DNA of 64,000 nt, from positions 310,001 to 374,000 of the forward strand of contig JAJJXM010000015.1 of the NCBI GenBank assembly GCA_024516155.1. The letters run 5' to 3'. The notes beneath the pieces were generated by a model that was not told the origin of the DNA, searched no databases, and worked only from the letters and a program-made list of their open reading frames with translations. Each line of letters opens with the position of its first letter. The first letter of the stretch is position 1. Source of the stretch: Pyronema omphalodes. Lineage: Eukaryota; Ascomycota; Pezizomycetes; Pezizales; Pyronemataceae. Shown piece after piece: positions 48,949 through 60,402 of the stretch. The translations under genes were made by a program, and so were the position numbers.

Positions 48949-51375
48949 GGGATAGAATCTCTGGAGATGTTCGGGTCAAATCAGGATCTTGGGAATTTCT
49001 GGGAACGTGTGCAGGATTTCAATTTTCTTTTTCAAGATAAACACATTTTAAATTACATCAACGGTGAACTAACGCAGAATATTGAAGAAGAAAAATGTTA
49101 ATAGAGTATCGATTTCGGGGGGGATTCGGACTTGCTACTCTGGTGCTTTCAGTTGGTTTGCGAATGTGTTGGAATTTTTTTCTTTCATTGGAAATTCATG
49201 GGTCAACCTTGACCTAATTTTGTAAAAAAAAAAAATAAAAAAAAAAAAAAAGGGGGGGGGGCTAAGGTAGCGAGAAAAGGGAAAAAAAAAGTCATGGAAG
49301 TGAAGATTTCTGGTTCTTCTCACGATGAAGATTCTTTTGAAAATTGGATAATTGAAAAACTATTATTATGAAGGAGCACTTTAGAGCCTACAAGAGAGAT
49401 CATGAACAAATAGATGCGTCTAAAATTTCGCAGAAATAACCCTTTTATCTATCAGTACGGTTAAAAAAAGTATAGTGGTATCTATAGAGGCAAATATGTT
49501 TCCAATAGAACCATAGGCAATGGATGATTTTCGAAATTCTTGTATGGTGAATCTTTAACCTACACCGCAATATATATGCACCCCAGATCGGATCCATAAG
49601 ACGTCCCACCGCTATCTACATGATACACGATTAATCACACATCCACACCTCGAACTCACCTCCCGAGCAGCCCTACTAAGTTCACTAGAGTTGAAAGAAC
49701 ATTCCTGAACCCACAACTCTTCGTGCTTCTTTAATCCCCAGGACCTCTTGAATCCACGTAATGGGATTATTACCTATTTGCATGATATATAAGCGATCAC
49801 TTGTACCGTTAGTATTTTACCCTTTTTACAATGAAACATGAATGCGATAAAGTCCTACCCTCTAGAGTCTTCAAGTTTCATCTACAAAGAGTATGCTGGA
49901 GATAATGTAAGGGATAGAATAGGCTGGCTCCGATGGGTCCGAACGTGGTGAATTGGAGTTTTCTGCTTGAAATCTGGAACTTGAGAGCTTTCATCGACTC
50001 ACCCCTCATCACTCACCCGCCACCCCTCATCACTCATCACTCGTGTCTACGACTCGCCTACATATCATGATAACACTTGATTCAAATATCACTCTGTCGC
50101 TGTTCAGAGACGTCTCTTGAAGAACATATATCTCCCCCCCCCCCCCCCCCCCGCTTTCCCCCTCCTCTTTGCAAAAAAAAAAGAGATTTATAAAACCAAA
50201 GTTATTTCTTCATGAATCATATTATAGAAGGATGTTTCTGTTGATTATTTTGGGAGAGGGGGTGAATAGGAAATTGATTTTAGTTTGTTTTATGAGATGG
50301 TGGTTTGTTTATTGTTTGTTGTAGCTTACGTATGGGAGATATGGTTGGAGGGTAGGGTTTGGGGGTTGGGTTGTGAGGATGGAAGATATGGTTATGGAGA
50401 GTTAAGGTAGTGGATACTGGGTTATGTTTTGATGCTCTGGAATTGGAGGTAGACAGTTGCGGGGTGCATTGGGATTATGTGTTGGTTGGGGTTGAATTTG
50501 TTTTATTTTTAGAGCTAGATAGTGGGCGCGGCCATGTTCGAGGAGATGATGATTTATAAGCAATTGTACCATGTTAGTTAGTTTCTGAGAACTCGGGAAT
50601 GTTAAAACCTAGGGTTTTGGTAGTGGAAGTGTTGTGGTATTTTAGTAGTGTCATCGGGCCCGAGATGCAATATGGGGACGAAGAGATCAGTATTCAAAAT
50701 TCTTGAAGACGGAAGAAAAGAAATGATGAAAAGACTAATGCGAGAGTTATGACATTGAAGAGGTTCATGAGACAGGGGTATTTCGATGCTCTGAGAGATA
50801 CAGAATAGTAGATGATGATTGAACATGATTTTTCTTTCTTTTTCTTTTGCGGCTGAAAGATTCTTGGGAGGCTTTGTTTGTTGCTTGAAGTGATTGTGCT
50901 GAGGCTTGTTGTTCGGATTAATCTGGATCCGGACTAGTCTTCGATGTAGTGTATTGCCCCAAGACTAAAATTTAAATATGATGTAATATAGATACGATCT
51001 TGCTGAGATGCTTCATTCTCCCATTTCCTGATGACTTTTGCTTTCTCATTCCCGTAATACATGAGACCCGATTTCGTTCCCATTAGAAACGCTATATGAT
51101 TTGTCTTTAATCCGAAAACTAATTCAGCGAGGTTTGCGAATTTCTGTTTAACTCGTCAGCCCTTAATGTTGTTTCTTATATATCAAGTCCAAGCAAAGTA
51201 CCTTGAAATCCTTGTATTGATCTCGTACCACATAGAGGAAACATGTCTGATCATCCTCACATGGCGGGGTATCGCTCGCAAAATCCACACACTCTCTAGC
51301 TTTAGTCCGGCTTACTTGAATCATTCCATTCGGAATAATCTCGAAAGGCTATTTCGATTTGTATTGATTAGTTCA
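48949..51375. other. Intergenic region, no gene supported
   Basis: Downstream of two converging genes. It holds A/T homopolymers around 49225-49260 and a run of 19 C (50134-50152). The only open frames are short and compositionally biased. The 96-aa frame at 51166-51456 (+) overlaps the coiled-coil gene antisense and is not called. Confidence 0.6.
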
Positions 51376-52182
51376 TTAGGATATCTTAATGCGGTCCACA
51401 CAATCATCGAGTCTTACTTTTTCTCTGAAGATGTAATTATCTTCCCAGTCCTCTAGAGCCATTAATCCCATGGGACTAATGAGGCTTTGCATTTCTCGAA
51501 TATGATCGGCCTTTATCCGAGCAATCTCTTGTTCCAGATTTTGTTGTCCCTGATGCTGAACGTCTGCTATTCGTTTCTCCATTTTTTTCTGGTAATCTTC
51601 GAATACTTTTTCTATTCTTTCCTGGTTTTCAGCACATAGCTTATGCGTTCTTTCCTGGTTTTTAACGACCAGATTCTGCATTCTTGCATGGCTCTCGGTG
51701 ACCCGATTCTCCAGTTCTTCGCACCTCTTCTTCCATCCTAGGATCTCCCTCAACTCTCCCAGCCCACCAAGTTCCTTCTTCAGGCTAGCGTTCTCCTCTT
51801 CAACCTCAGCAAGCTTTTTAACTGCGTCATTTCTGGACTCAGAGATCTTGACGTTCTCCTCATTCAAGGTCGCCAACTCCTTCTCAATAGCGGTATTAAG
51901 CTCGTTCAAGGCCTCCAATTCCTTTTCAATAGAAGTATTATGCTCAACCAGCCTCTTATTTTCAATTTCCAGTCTTGCCATTTCCACTCTGAGATTTGTA
52001 AATGTATCCTGAAAGCTTCTAAAAATATTCTCGTAGGCCGGGGAAGAGGTTTGAAGAAGGTCGGCGGTTATAGCAAAAGTGGTTGACATGGTGTCGCTTG
52101 CAGATGGGGTATCGAAGCCGGGAGTATTACTGGCTTCGGTATTGGAATAGACGGACGGCTGGTATGAGGATTCGCAGGACAT
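51376..52182 (-). CDS. Coiled-coil protein of unknown function
   Basis: Single exon of 268 aa. After a Ser/Thr-rich N-terminus (~1-55) nearly everything from ~60 to ~245 is coiled-coil with strong heptads of Leu/Ile/Glu/Lys. It contains two internal repeats of the form HNTSIEKELEALNE and LNTAIEKELATLNE and ends in DWEDNYIFREKVRLDDCVDR. No catalytic motif, signal peptide or membrane segment. It could be a structural or adaptor protein; I do not recognise a family. A TATA-like promoter is not obvious. Codon composition looks coding and no intron is needed. Confidence 0.65.
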   Translation of the reverse strand: MSCESSYQPSVYSNTEASNTPGFDTPSASDTMSTTFAITADLLQTSSPAYENIFRSFQDTFTNLRVEMARLEIENKRLVEHNTSIEKELEALNELNTAIEKELATLNEENVKISESRNDAVKKLAEVEEENASLKKELGGLGELREILGWKKRCEELENRVTESHARMQNLVVKNQERTHKLCAENQERIEKVFEDYQKKMEKRIADVQHQGQQNLEQEIARIKADHIREMQSLISPMGLMALEDWEDNYIFREKVRLDDCVDRIKIS

Positions 52183-53150
52183 GATTCTTATCGGTGTGAG
52201 GGTTGTGGAAGTAAAGTGGAGAAAGTGTCCCAGGCTGCTGTTGGCAGATATGGGAGCCTTATGTCTTGGCTATGATGGCTATGACAAGGGATGCGTGATG
52301 ATCATTATGCTCCATGGGCTGTGGGCGGTTAAATTTTGTGTAGCGTTGATTTCCATAAATAGAGATTTAGAGTTACACAATGTAGAAAAATGACATTAGA
52401 CATCGAGGAAAGCAGCACCTTCGAGCTCACTAACATGAATTGATACCGTTCTATATTCGTATGAAAGCAACTGGAATTGATGATAAAGCGCTTTAAGTAA
52501 TCAAAAGATCTGATATATCTTTCGCACATCATCTATTCTATTGGAAACATGTTGTATTGCCAGTGAAGAGCTCGGTAGCTTGGCTGATGGATATGGAAGT
52601 TACTCTCTTGCTAACTAGTCTCTAATACGTGATAAATCGTTGTAAAGTTATTTTCTAGGATGGGGGTTGGATATAGCATTTTTTTGTGATCCGAGTCGGC
52701 CGATCTCATGAAACGTTTATTCAGTGTACAAATTATTTGTGACTTAAGTGAGTTGAGCCGCGCTGATTATTTTGACAATACTAAATTAATAAGCCTGCTG
52801 AGAGTAATTTCCATTTGCATAACATGATATTTAGTTTAGTTTGGAGTTTGTTTTGTAAAGGTTTACGGTACGGGCAAGGTGAGCTTCACCTAATACATAG
52901 AGTTGAATATTGATGAGTTCACAAATTCATAAGACCATAATCATGCTCAGCTGTGGAAATCCCATCGCCATTCGCATGCCCATAGCTTTTGAAGTTAAGT
53001 TCACCACCTGAATCTCAATGACCGTAGCACTAGGAATAGAATGGCTGCTGAATGAATTCCATGAACTGGAGGACCTATAGTTCAACGAGTGATATATAAT
53101 GATTTCGAAGTGATACATAGTGTAAAGGGATACTGGTAACATCATTCACA
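52183..53150. other. Intergenic region before the hAT element
   Basis: AT-rich DNA with no supportable gene. It contains the upstream region of the coiled-coil gene and the left flank of the transposon. Confidence 0.6.
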
Positions 53151-53158
53151 ACTATGGG
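53151..53158. repeat. hAT 8-bp target-site duplication, left
   Basis: ACTATGGG directly precedes the transposon end CAGACCTCCCA. The identical octamer follows the other end at 54264-54271. Eight base pairs is the diagnostic length for hAT elements. Confidence 0.95.
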
Positions 53159-54263
53159 CAGACCTCCCAACCGTATAGCCAGTTTACCGGGTAAACTCGT
53201 AAACCAGGTAAACTGAACTGATAATTCACAGTTTGTTGGTGCAGTTTTGGTGTCCCGGATACGCAGTTGGTTCAGTTTTGAGGGTTCCATAGAACCAGGT
53301 AACTGCAGTGCACTGATTGAACTGATTGAACTGACTCGGTAAACAGTTTACTGGTTGTCATATACAAACCAGTTTAACCACCTCGTTGACTACTGCGCAG
53401 AAGAATAAACAGCCGAACCCATGCATGGAGGATAATAGACAGCCAACCCGGTGCAAATATTGTACCGAAACCTCGTTTGAACGCACCTCTGTTGGCCTGG
53501 ATCCTCCTATATATCTCGCCTAGACTATTTTCTCTTGACCTACAGAACTCAACCATACCTTACACTGCCATTTCTCTCCAACCACCTACAATGAGTTCCG
53601 TTACCAGCGGCCTCTCCTCTATACCACCTGGCTTCAATACCCCACTAGAACCCCAGCAAGGCTCTGAAGATACGGCAACAGGTAGCCCCACGCAACCGGA
53701 CGAGTATGTTGATTACTGTGCGCTGAGACTGGAGGTAACACTTGGGGATGGTCCTTCTGCCATTGAGTGGTGGTGTGAGCCCCGGCAGCGGGCCAGGTTC
53801 CCCAAACTTTGCAAAACGGCTGTTGAAGTACTGCTGTCTATTCCCGCAATGAGCGCCGAGCCCGAGCGGCTATTTTTCGAATGCAAGAAAATCACTATAT
53901 CGGACCTTCATTCGATGCAGGCAGACACTCTGGAGGGCATTGAGGGGCTCAAGAGCTTCAATCGTAGGCGTCAGTTGTTATTTCTGGGGACCAAATTAGG
54001 GTCGAATTTTGTTATGTATGCATTGAATAATATTTATTGCCCCCTCATAAACCTGTTCCTCTGGACAAACCAGTTTTGGCAGTTTTAAACAGTTCAACTG
54101 GTTTGCCAAGCCTTGGATTCAGTTAACTGGTTTTCGCAGTTTAACCAGTTTATAATACTGACAGTAAACTGAACTGGGTCGCCGTACAGTTCTCATATTC
54201 CAACAGTCCGTACAGTCCGTTTTGGCCGTCATTTTAAACTGGTTTGTACGACTGGGAGGTCTG
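53159..54263. mobile_element. Short hAT transposon derivative with terminal inverted repeats
   Basis: A 1,105-bp element. The ends are inverted repeats: left CAGACCTCCCAACCGTATAG..., right (reverse complement) CAGACCTCCCAGTCGTACAA..., both continuing to CCAGTTTA, with ~29 alignable positions. Inside both ends are many copies of an AAACTGG/CCAGTTT-like word in both orientations, as expected for subterminal transposase-binding sites. The only coding part is a C-terminal hAT dimerisation domain. The normal transposase is several times longer, so this is an internally deleted, non-autonomous copy that would need transposase from elsewhere. Confidence 0.93.
53591..54088 (+). CDS. hAT transposase C-terminal dimerisation domain (remnant)
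   Basis: A 165-aa frame starting at ATG 53591, chosen because it follows a TATA-like CCTATATATC near 53507 and a C-rich leader; an in-frame ATG at 53477 also exists. The first ~45 residues are Ser/Pro/Thr-rich and may derive from the transposase N-terminus. Residues ~60-125 carry the hallmark of the family: IEWWCEPRQRARFPKL, LLSIPAMSAEPERLFF and ADTLEGIEGLKSF. The DNA-binding BED finger and the catalytic core are absent. The last ~40 residues look like random read-through into subterminal repeats. It cannot be a working transposase alone; a domesticated or dominant-negative role is conceivable but unsupported. Confidence 0.8.
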   Translation: MSSVTSGLSSIPPGFNTPLEPQQGSEDTATGSPTQPDEYVDYCALRLEVTLGDGPSAIEWWCEPRQRARFPKLCKTAVEVLLSIPAMSAEPERLFFECKKITISDLHSMQADTLEGIEGLKSFNRRRQLLFLGTKLGSNFVMYALNNIYCPLINLFLWTNQFWQF

Positions 54264-54271
54264 ACTATGGG
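54264..54271. repeat. hAT 8-bp target-site duplication, right
   Basis: ACTATGGG, identical to 53151-53158. Confidence 0.95.
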
Positions 54272-54807
54272 ATTCTATGGTCATGAGATTGTGAATAATG
54301 ATAACAATGCATACAACTCTAATTACGTGAATGAGATGGTTGAATAAATTATCTTCCAATGAGTATAGACGTGCCTAAGGAGTGCTGTGGCGGCCACAGT
54401 CTATGATAGGCTAGCGGGCTCTCCGAAATTCATGAACTTCACGTAAATATTGGAGGCTATAGTAACAGCCAGAAGTTTATTTTAATTTTGCATGAAAAGG
54501 CACATCCACATCCAGTAGAGTCCTAGAATGCTCAATAACATCACTAGTGCTTTACGTGGTCCGTCCAAGACTGTGGTCTGGAACGGACCGCATACGACGA
54601 TGCTGTCCAGTATGCAGCTGAGAGAGACCGCAACAATGCAATCTGATGCATTCCACAGGATCAAATGATTGGGTGGGACTGTAGATGCCTACAGGACTAT
54701 AGCCCTATAAAAGTTGGTTTTGCTATATTCAAACACTTGGTACAACTAATCCTCTTTATGATGCTGCATAATTATTATTATAATGTAATAAAAAACTATT
54801 TAATCAG
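54272..54807. other. Spacer between the hAT element and the 5S gene
   Basis: No supportable gene or further repeat was seen. Confidence 0.6.
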
Positions 54808-54922
54808 CCACGGTCATAGAATCATGAATACAACGCATCCCGTCCGCTCTGCGCTATTTAAGCATGATATCGTCCGGCTAGTACTGTCGTGGGTGACCAG
54901 ACGGGAATCCCGGATACTGTGG
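54808..54922 (+). rRNA. 5S ribosomal RNA
   Basis: 115 nt with the conserved 5S core (GCATCCCGTCCGCTCTGC, then GTGGGTGACCA and GGGAAT) and the internal control elements around TTTAAGC and GGGTGACC. The helices can be drawn from the sequence: helix I CCACGGT with ACTGTGG, helix II ATCATG with CATGAT, helix III GC...GC around the CATCCCGTCC loop, helix V TCCGG with CCGGA. Several of these pairs differ from the usual fungal bases on both sides, which argues for a functional gene and against decay. A run of five T follows as a Pol III terminator. Dispersed single 5S genes are normal in Pezizomycotina. Confidence 0.93.
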
Positions 54923-54927
54923 TTTTT
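54923..54927 (+). terminator. Pol III terminator of the 5S gene
   Basis: Five T residues directly after the 3' end of helix I of the 5S RNA. Confidence 0.85.
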
Positions 54928-57515
54928 GAATCATTTTTAATGGAGATGACACCTGCTCCGGAAAACCTGTGCCAACTGTTTCGATCTCTCTGTAAGTATA
55001 CCTTTTGATGACCTGAGCGTCAAGTTTTTATCCTCCATCTTACGCGAGTGATTACTGATGTTTCAAAGTGAGCCGTTCGGCGCATCAATTGCCTTCATAA
55101 CCAACCTTTCAGCAGCAAATAGACCTTCAGTACAGTACATTTACCCATCCCATCAGGATGTAGTTGATAACCTAAATATCCATTTGATAAGACGCCAACA
55201 GAGGTCTCAAAGGCTTATGCAGGGCAAAAGGAAAATTCCAATTCCGTCCTCGTAGTCTAAGCTACCTAATGAGGCCCCCTAATAACCTAAGTCCTTTAGA
55301 TCCATCTCAAGAATACAAACAGAAATAGCAAATTGACAGAGAAGTGAAAAGGAAAAACCCCTTCACAAAGAACTAGAAAAGATTGGTACGGTGTATCCGG
55401 ATGGTATTCTACTCGTAGGAACTGACAGTTATTCCACACATTCTCGTCCTTTTAGCCGTCATCTCTGGTCATATATCAATTGATGAATGATGATCCAGAT
55501 GCATAAATTTGCCACCTCCTACCGCCGTAGCGAGGATTACGGCTTGTGCAGTCATCGTTAATGGCACGTCTAAAACTTCTGCACAATTGCATTATGATGA
55601 GCCCGTACTTCGTATGTTTAGCTACATTATCAATTACTCATACTTTATACGAGATATCTAATGAAGTGACATATACTGTGTGGTACAAGTTTGCACTCGC
55701 TTGGTGCCTTGATATAGCCTTATCTGGCTCCGCTTGCTTTCTTTTCTCCATTTCTTTAATCTTACCAATCGGTTCTATCATGGTATTCATCTTGTACCTC
55801 TCCGCTCTCGCGGTGATACCCTTCAATGAGGTCTAACTAGTGACATCGTACGAGTACTTCTTCAAGGTTATTGAATATTCCAGTGGCTCTAACTCTTGGG
55901 ATATCCAATTATCCTCATCATAAGGCACTAACAACCCTCTTCCTGTGAGAATATGAAACTACCGTTCCTATACAAATCCTCTCCTCTTACCTTGTTCCTA
56001 CCCAATCCCTCTTTGTAACACCCTGTGCACCTATTCCATGACCTCATAAACCCGAATGGTTTTTAGCCGTTAAAATAATATTCACGTTCTCTATCTGAGT
56101 AAGTTATCCATCTTCTATTTTATGAATAGCTGAGCCCGCCTCAGCGGTTTAGTTCACGGGGTATCACAGATCTTCATAGACTTTACAGACCACTTCGCAA
56201 ACACGAGGATGTTTTGGGCTGTTTTGGGAGCTGTTTCACGAATTGTCTTGGAGGGGTATGTGTGTATTTTGTTTCACGCGGGTTTGACTAGGTCTTGTCA
56301 GGCTTTCTGCAGGAATTTTTAGATCTTTATAGGACTAGGATGGGCCAAAGCTTTTCAGGGCTTTTCAGGGCTTTTCCAGGGCTTACCGGGATTCTACTGG
56401 CTTTGCCAGTACCTATCAAGGAATTTTGGGTTTCACAAAGGGCCCAGGATACTATACCCTACAGACTTCATCGTTCAGGAATCACTGGTTGCCTTAGGTT
56501 CGGGTATCCCCAGCAGGACCGTCTCGGGTCGGGATTAACGTACATAGACGGAGAGTTATGCTGTACTCCGATCAGAGTTTCCGATGATTATTCCATGCAG
56601 AAAATCTCGGGTGCCACAGAAAAACGTTGGCGGTGGGGCTAGATCCCATCAATTGGAATTTTCGAAGCTTTGATTTGAAATATAAGTTAGGTATAAACAG
56701 TTTATACGAATTAGATATTCCAGGTGCGTCTTGAAGAAATGGAAACGCGTAATGATGAGCTGTTATATCTTGGCAAGGCCACTCGGTGGTTGCTCCGTGA
56801 TACCATTTTATTCGGCGATTCATTGACTCTTCGGCGGTGTTGAAACTGTTGACTAGTTTGAGGAGTGCAACTTTGTAAGCTTGGCGAGACATATCGTGAT
56901 CTCATTCCATGACCATTTCATGTTCAATGTACTTCATCGAGCCTTGTCCGGCCGCCAAGAATTCTATGGAGTGTTTGTACACCGTAGGGAATTGATTGAG
57001 AACGCATGGCATACTTAATACACTTTTTTAATCCTTACACTGCCTTTACCTTGTGTGAAAAGATTAACGTTAACTCCGCCCGGGTATTGACGCCATGCAA
57101 TGGTCGGCGATGTCTTACTCAATGCTCTGCGTCGATTCTAGAGCAATCTACAACATTGCCAATACTGATGAATTGCAATATATTATATTATCTTTGACAG
57201 GAATGATCTGCATGTCTGAATGGTATGTACTTTACACAAGTATACGTAGCTCTTCGTGACCTGTGAATTATATTTTGTAGTCCTTGATCCACGTTGTAAT
57301 TGTATATCATACTAACTGATTTGTACAGCCATGGGCCACAATAGATAGTAAGACATGAACTTCGGCCTTGAAGCAGCACCTAGCAACAACCATCCAAGAC
57401 AAAAGCCATGAATATAAGTAATGTGAAGCAAAGCCTCAATGCCCAGAAATTCCAAGATTGCATGTCTCGCAGCATCATAGGTGAAATAACCTCCAAGTTA
57501 CAACCATTAAATTCT

Positions 57516-57622
57516 TGGCGCAGTCTCCTTTGCGTATACATATACATACCCTCTTCCCAAGTTCCAACCAGTCGGATCTTGGCGAGGTCTCCTTTACGTA
57601 TACATACACATATACGCTCTTC
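57516..57622. repeat. Imperfect direct repeat of about 42 bp
   Basis: The words GTCTCCTTTGCGTATACATA and GTCTCCTTTACGTATACATA, each followed by an AT-rich stretch and CTCTTCC, recur about 64 bp apart. Confidence 0.8.
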
Positions 57623-59294
57623 CACATTGTAAATAATTCGACCTGAACCCCCGGATCTTCACTGTACAGCCTCCCTTACTCTACTCCGCCGTCTGTGCAG
57701 ATCTGGAACACGTCGTACCTGCATAACCAGACCCAAGATCTTCACATTTCCATCGTATCAAATGACAAGCTAAATGGTTTCAGAAATAACACCCTGGATT
57801 AACGGCTTTCACATCCCGCTAAAGATAAAAAAAACAAAAATAAAAAAAAGTGTATCCAAGCGTCTCAACATACATCGGGCACCATATTATGCAGAGCATG
57901 TGCCATGCGTATGTAACATCAACACCACTTGCTAAGGGTTGCCAAGATCTGCCAAGATCTGCCAAGCAACAACAACTCCGAATCCTCGAGTGATACCCCA
58001 TGGCAACCCCGGGATCGCGGTGAAACCACCCAAAAGTAGTTCTTGCTTCCGTACAGAGAAAGTCATCGATGTTAATAAATTGCAAACTTCCAACACCTTA
58101 AGACCTTAACGCGCCGAGAAAAAAATCTCACGGCCGAATCACTTCCAACTTTTGTTGTATTGTATACGTATCAAGAAAGACCGAGCTTCTTGTTCTTGTT
58201 CTTGTTCAAGATAGGGTAAGATATGTAAGATATAACCGATGTTTCTTTTAGAAATTCTGAGATCTGTATGTGTATCTATGCAATGCTTTGTCATTGCGTA
58301 ATTCGTAACTCAAGAGAACCAGAATCAAAGTAATCCAATCCGTTCACAAAACAAAAACCCCCTCCCAATACAAAGATGTGTATACGTAAACAACTTACTC
58401 CCAACTACTCTCTTTAAGTAAACACCATGAATACTGTACATAATCATATCCGATTTTCTGCACTGCGCGTTCCCGGGTGAAGAAAAAAGAAATCCATTCA
58501 AACACGGGTATTGCATGGATTATGGATTATGCAAGAGATGATACCCTGTCCATATACCCTTACTATGTACATAGAAGTCTATCTCTATCTCTATCTCTAT
58601 ATCTATCTCTATCGCTGTGTGTATCTATGTGTGTCTATGTGTAACACTGACCAACCGACGGGGAAGTTCGTATGGTAATATTTAGCATTGTATCACCAAA
58701 CTCAGCTATGTACTGAGGTACAAAGACTTGGCAGATGCAACGATTTCGTGTTGTAGATATTCGATCCAGATGGCTATTTGTGCTTGGCTTGGCGCCGAGT
58801 GATGACTGCAGATGAGATTTTGCGGGTGTTGTTTTTGAGGTGGATGGATTTGGTATGGGTACAGGAAGGTGACCGGGGCGGAAAGCAGACGAAGGAGAAA
58901 ATAAATGCAGTAAAGTAGTAAGGTAGTAAAGGATTGAACTGCGAGAACTCAGATATCGAGGTGGTATACATCATGTGGTATGAATGTATGAATACACGCA
59001 TATACATATAATCCAAGTTATTCTAGAAAGCTCTATAATTTCTAATTTTTTCACTTCTTTCCAAGTACAATATAAAATAATTAATTTTAGAATTTAAAAT
59101 ATCCACTATAAGTACTATATTTCCTCTCTGTAGCTATATCACAATTCCCCGCCTCAAACAATTAAAAACAACCAAGAAAAAAGAGATCCCAAAGCTCCGT
59201 CCCCAACACAATCCGTCCCCAAACCATTACAAAAACCCAAAACTCCAATATTTCCCCAACAAACCAATCCCCCAATCCCTACCTACATACAATT

Positions 59295-59343
59295 CACCAT
59301 CCACCATCCACCATCCACCATCCACCATCCACCATCCACCATC
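59295..59343. repeat. 7-bp tandem repeat (CACCATC), seven copies
   Basis: Seven perfect copies in noncoding DNA. Confidence 0.95.
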
Positions 59344-60315
59344 CGCCCGCTTACAAAACCAAAAAACCCACCAACAACACACCACAAGCAAGCCATAAAC
59401 CCATCCTCCAAAAGCACCTATCAAAAACAGTTCTGCGTATGCAGATTCTGCTATATGCCCCTATATACGTTACTTACCATTGTTTTAGATATAAACATCT
59501 ATGTTTTTTAAGAAATAGTCGCTTGGAAGTTGGAAGTTAAAGGCTGAGTTGGTAAGCGCGCGGGTCGGGCGGGGGGTTATGGTATGCATGCATGTGTACC
59601 GGTGACTGTATTTTGATGTTCTTGCTGTTCTTGCTGTGATTGCTATGATTGCTATTCTTATGATTTCTACGATTCAATAAATAATAATGCATATTTAGCT
59701 AGCAACATAGCCACATTTCGACTCAAGGAACTGGCAGGGCATAACGGGATAGATAGATCTAAATGTTGTCGATATTAGTTTGTAACCGGGATCTTCAGAT
59801 TGATAGGGTATGCAACTATGATTGATTGGGTATGTGTACTGGAAAGTTAGAAAGTTATAAACGCACGGTGTATTGGTATGTAGTGGTATGTATTGATTGG
59901 TATGTATTGATTGGTATGTATTGATTGGTATGTATTGGGATTGGTATGTATTGGAATTGGTATGTGCTGGTATTTCTTGGGAATTGGTATATAACGCATA
60001 TCATCCATCAACCCATATTTTAATCCTTATCCACAATATATGTCATCTGTCATAAATTTGTATTCATCCATCATCTATCATCTATCATACCAAATTCCTA
60101 AATCCAACAGCTGTAACTGAACGATGAATGAAAAAACTTCTTTACCCTATGTATTCAATATTGCCATGCTGTATATGAACAATAGACCATAGATAGTTCC
60201 ATAGTACCGTTTATATAACGCATTACAACACATTACAACAAAGAACAGTACAATACATACAATCCTAAAATCTAATCCAGCCCAAGAACTTCTATTTACA
60301 TATCGTAGACTCGTA

Positions 60316-60402
60316 GTTTCATAGTTCCATAGTTCCATAGCTCCATAGTTCCATAGCTCCATAGTTCCATAGTTCCATACATAGATAGATAGATAGATAG
60401 AT
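60316..60402. repeat. 8-bp repeat (AGTTCCAT/AGCTCCAT) next to a GATA microsatellite
   Basis: About eight copies of AG(T/C)TCCAT run directly into roughly six copies of ATAG. Noncoding. Confidence 0.9.

Noticed and set aside
55546..55836. 96-aa hydrophobic plus-strand frame resembling a small membrane protein
   Set aside because: Hydrophobicity is consistent with T-rich sequence; no homology, no start context, no neighbour support.
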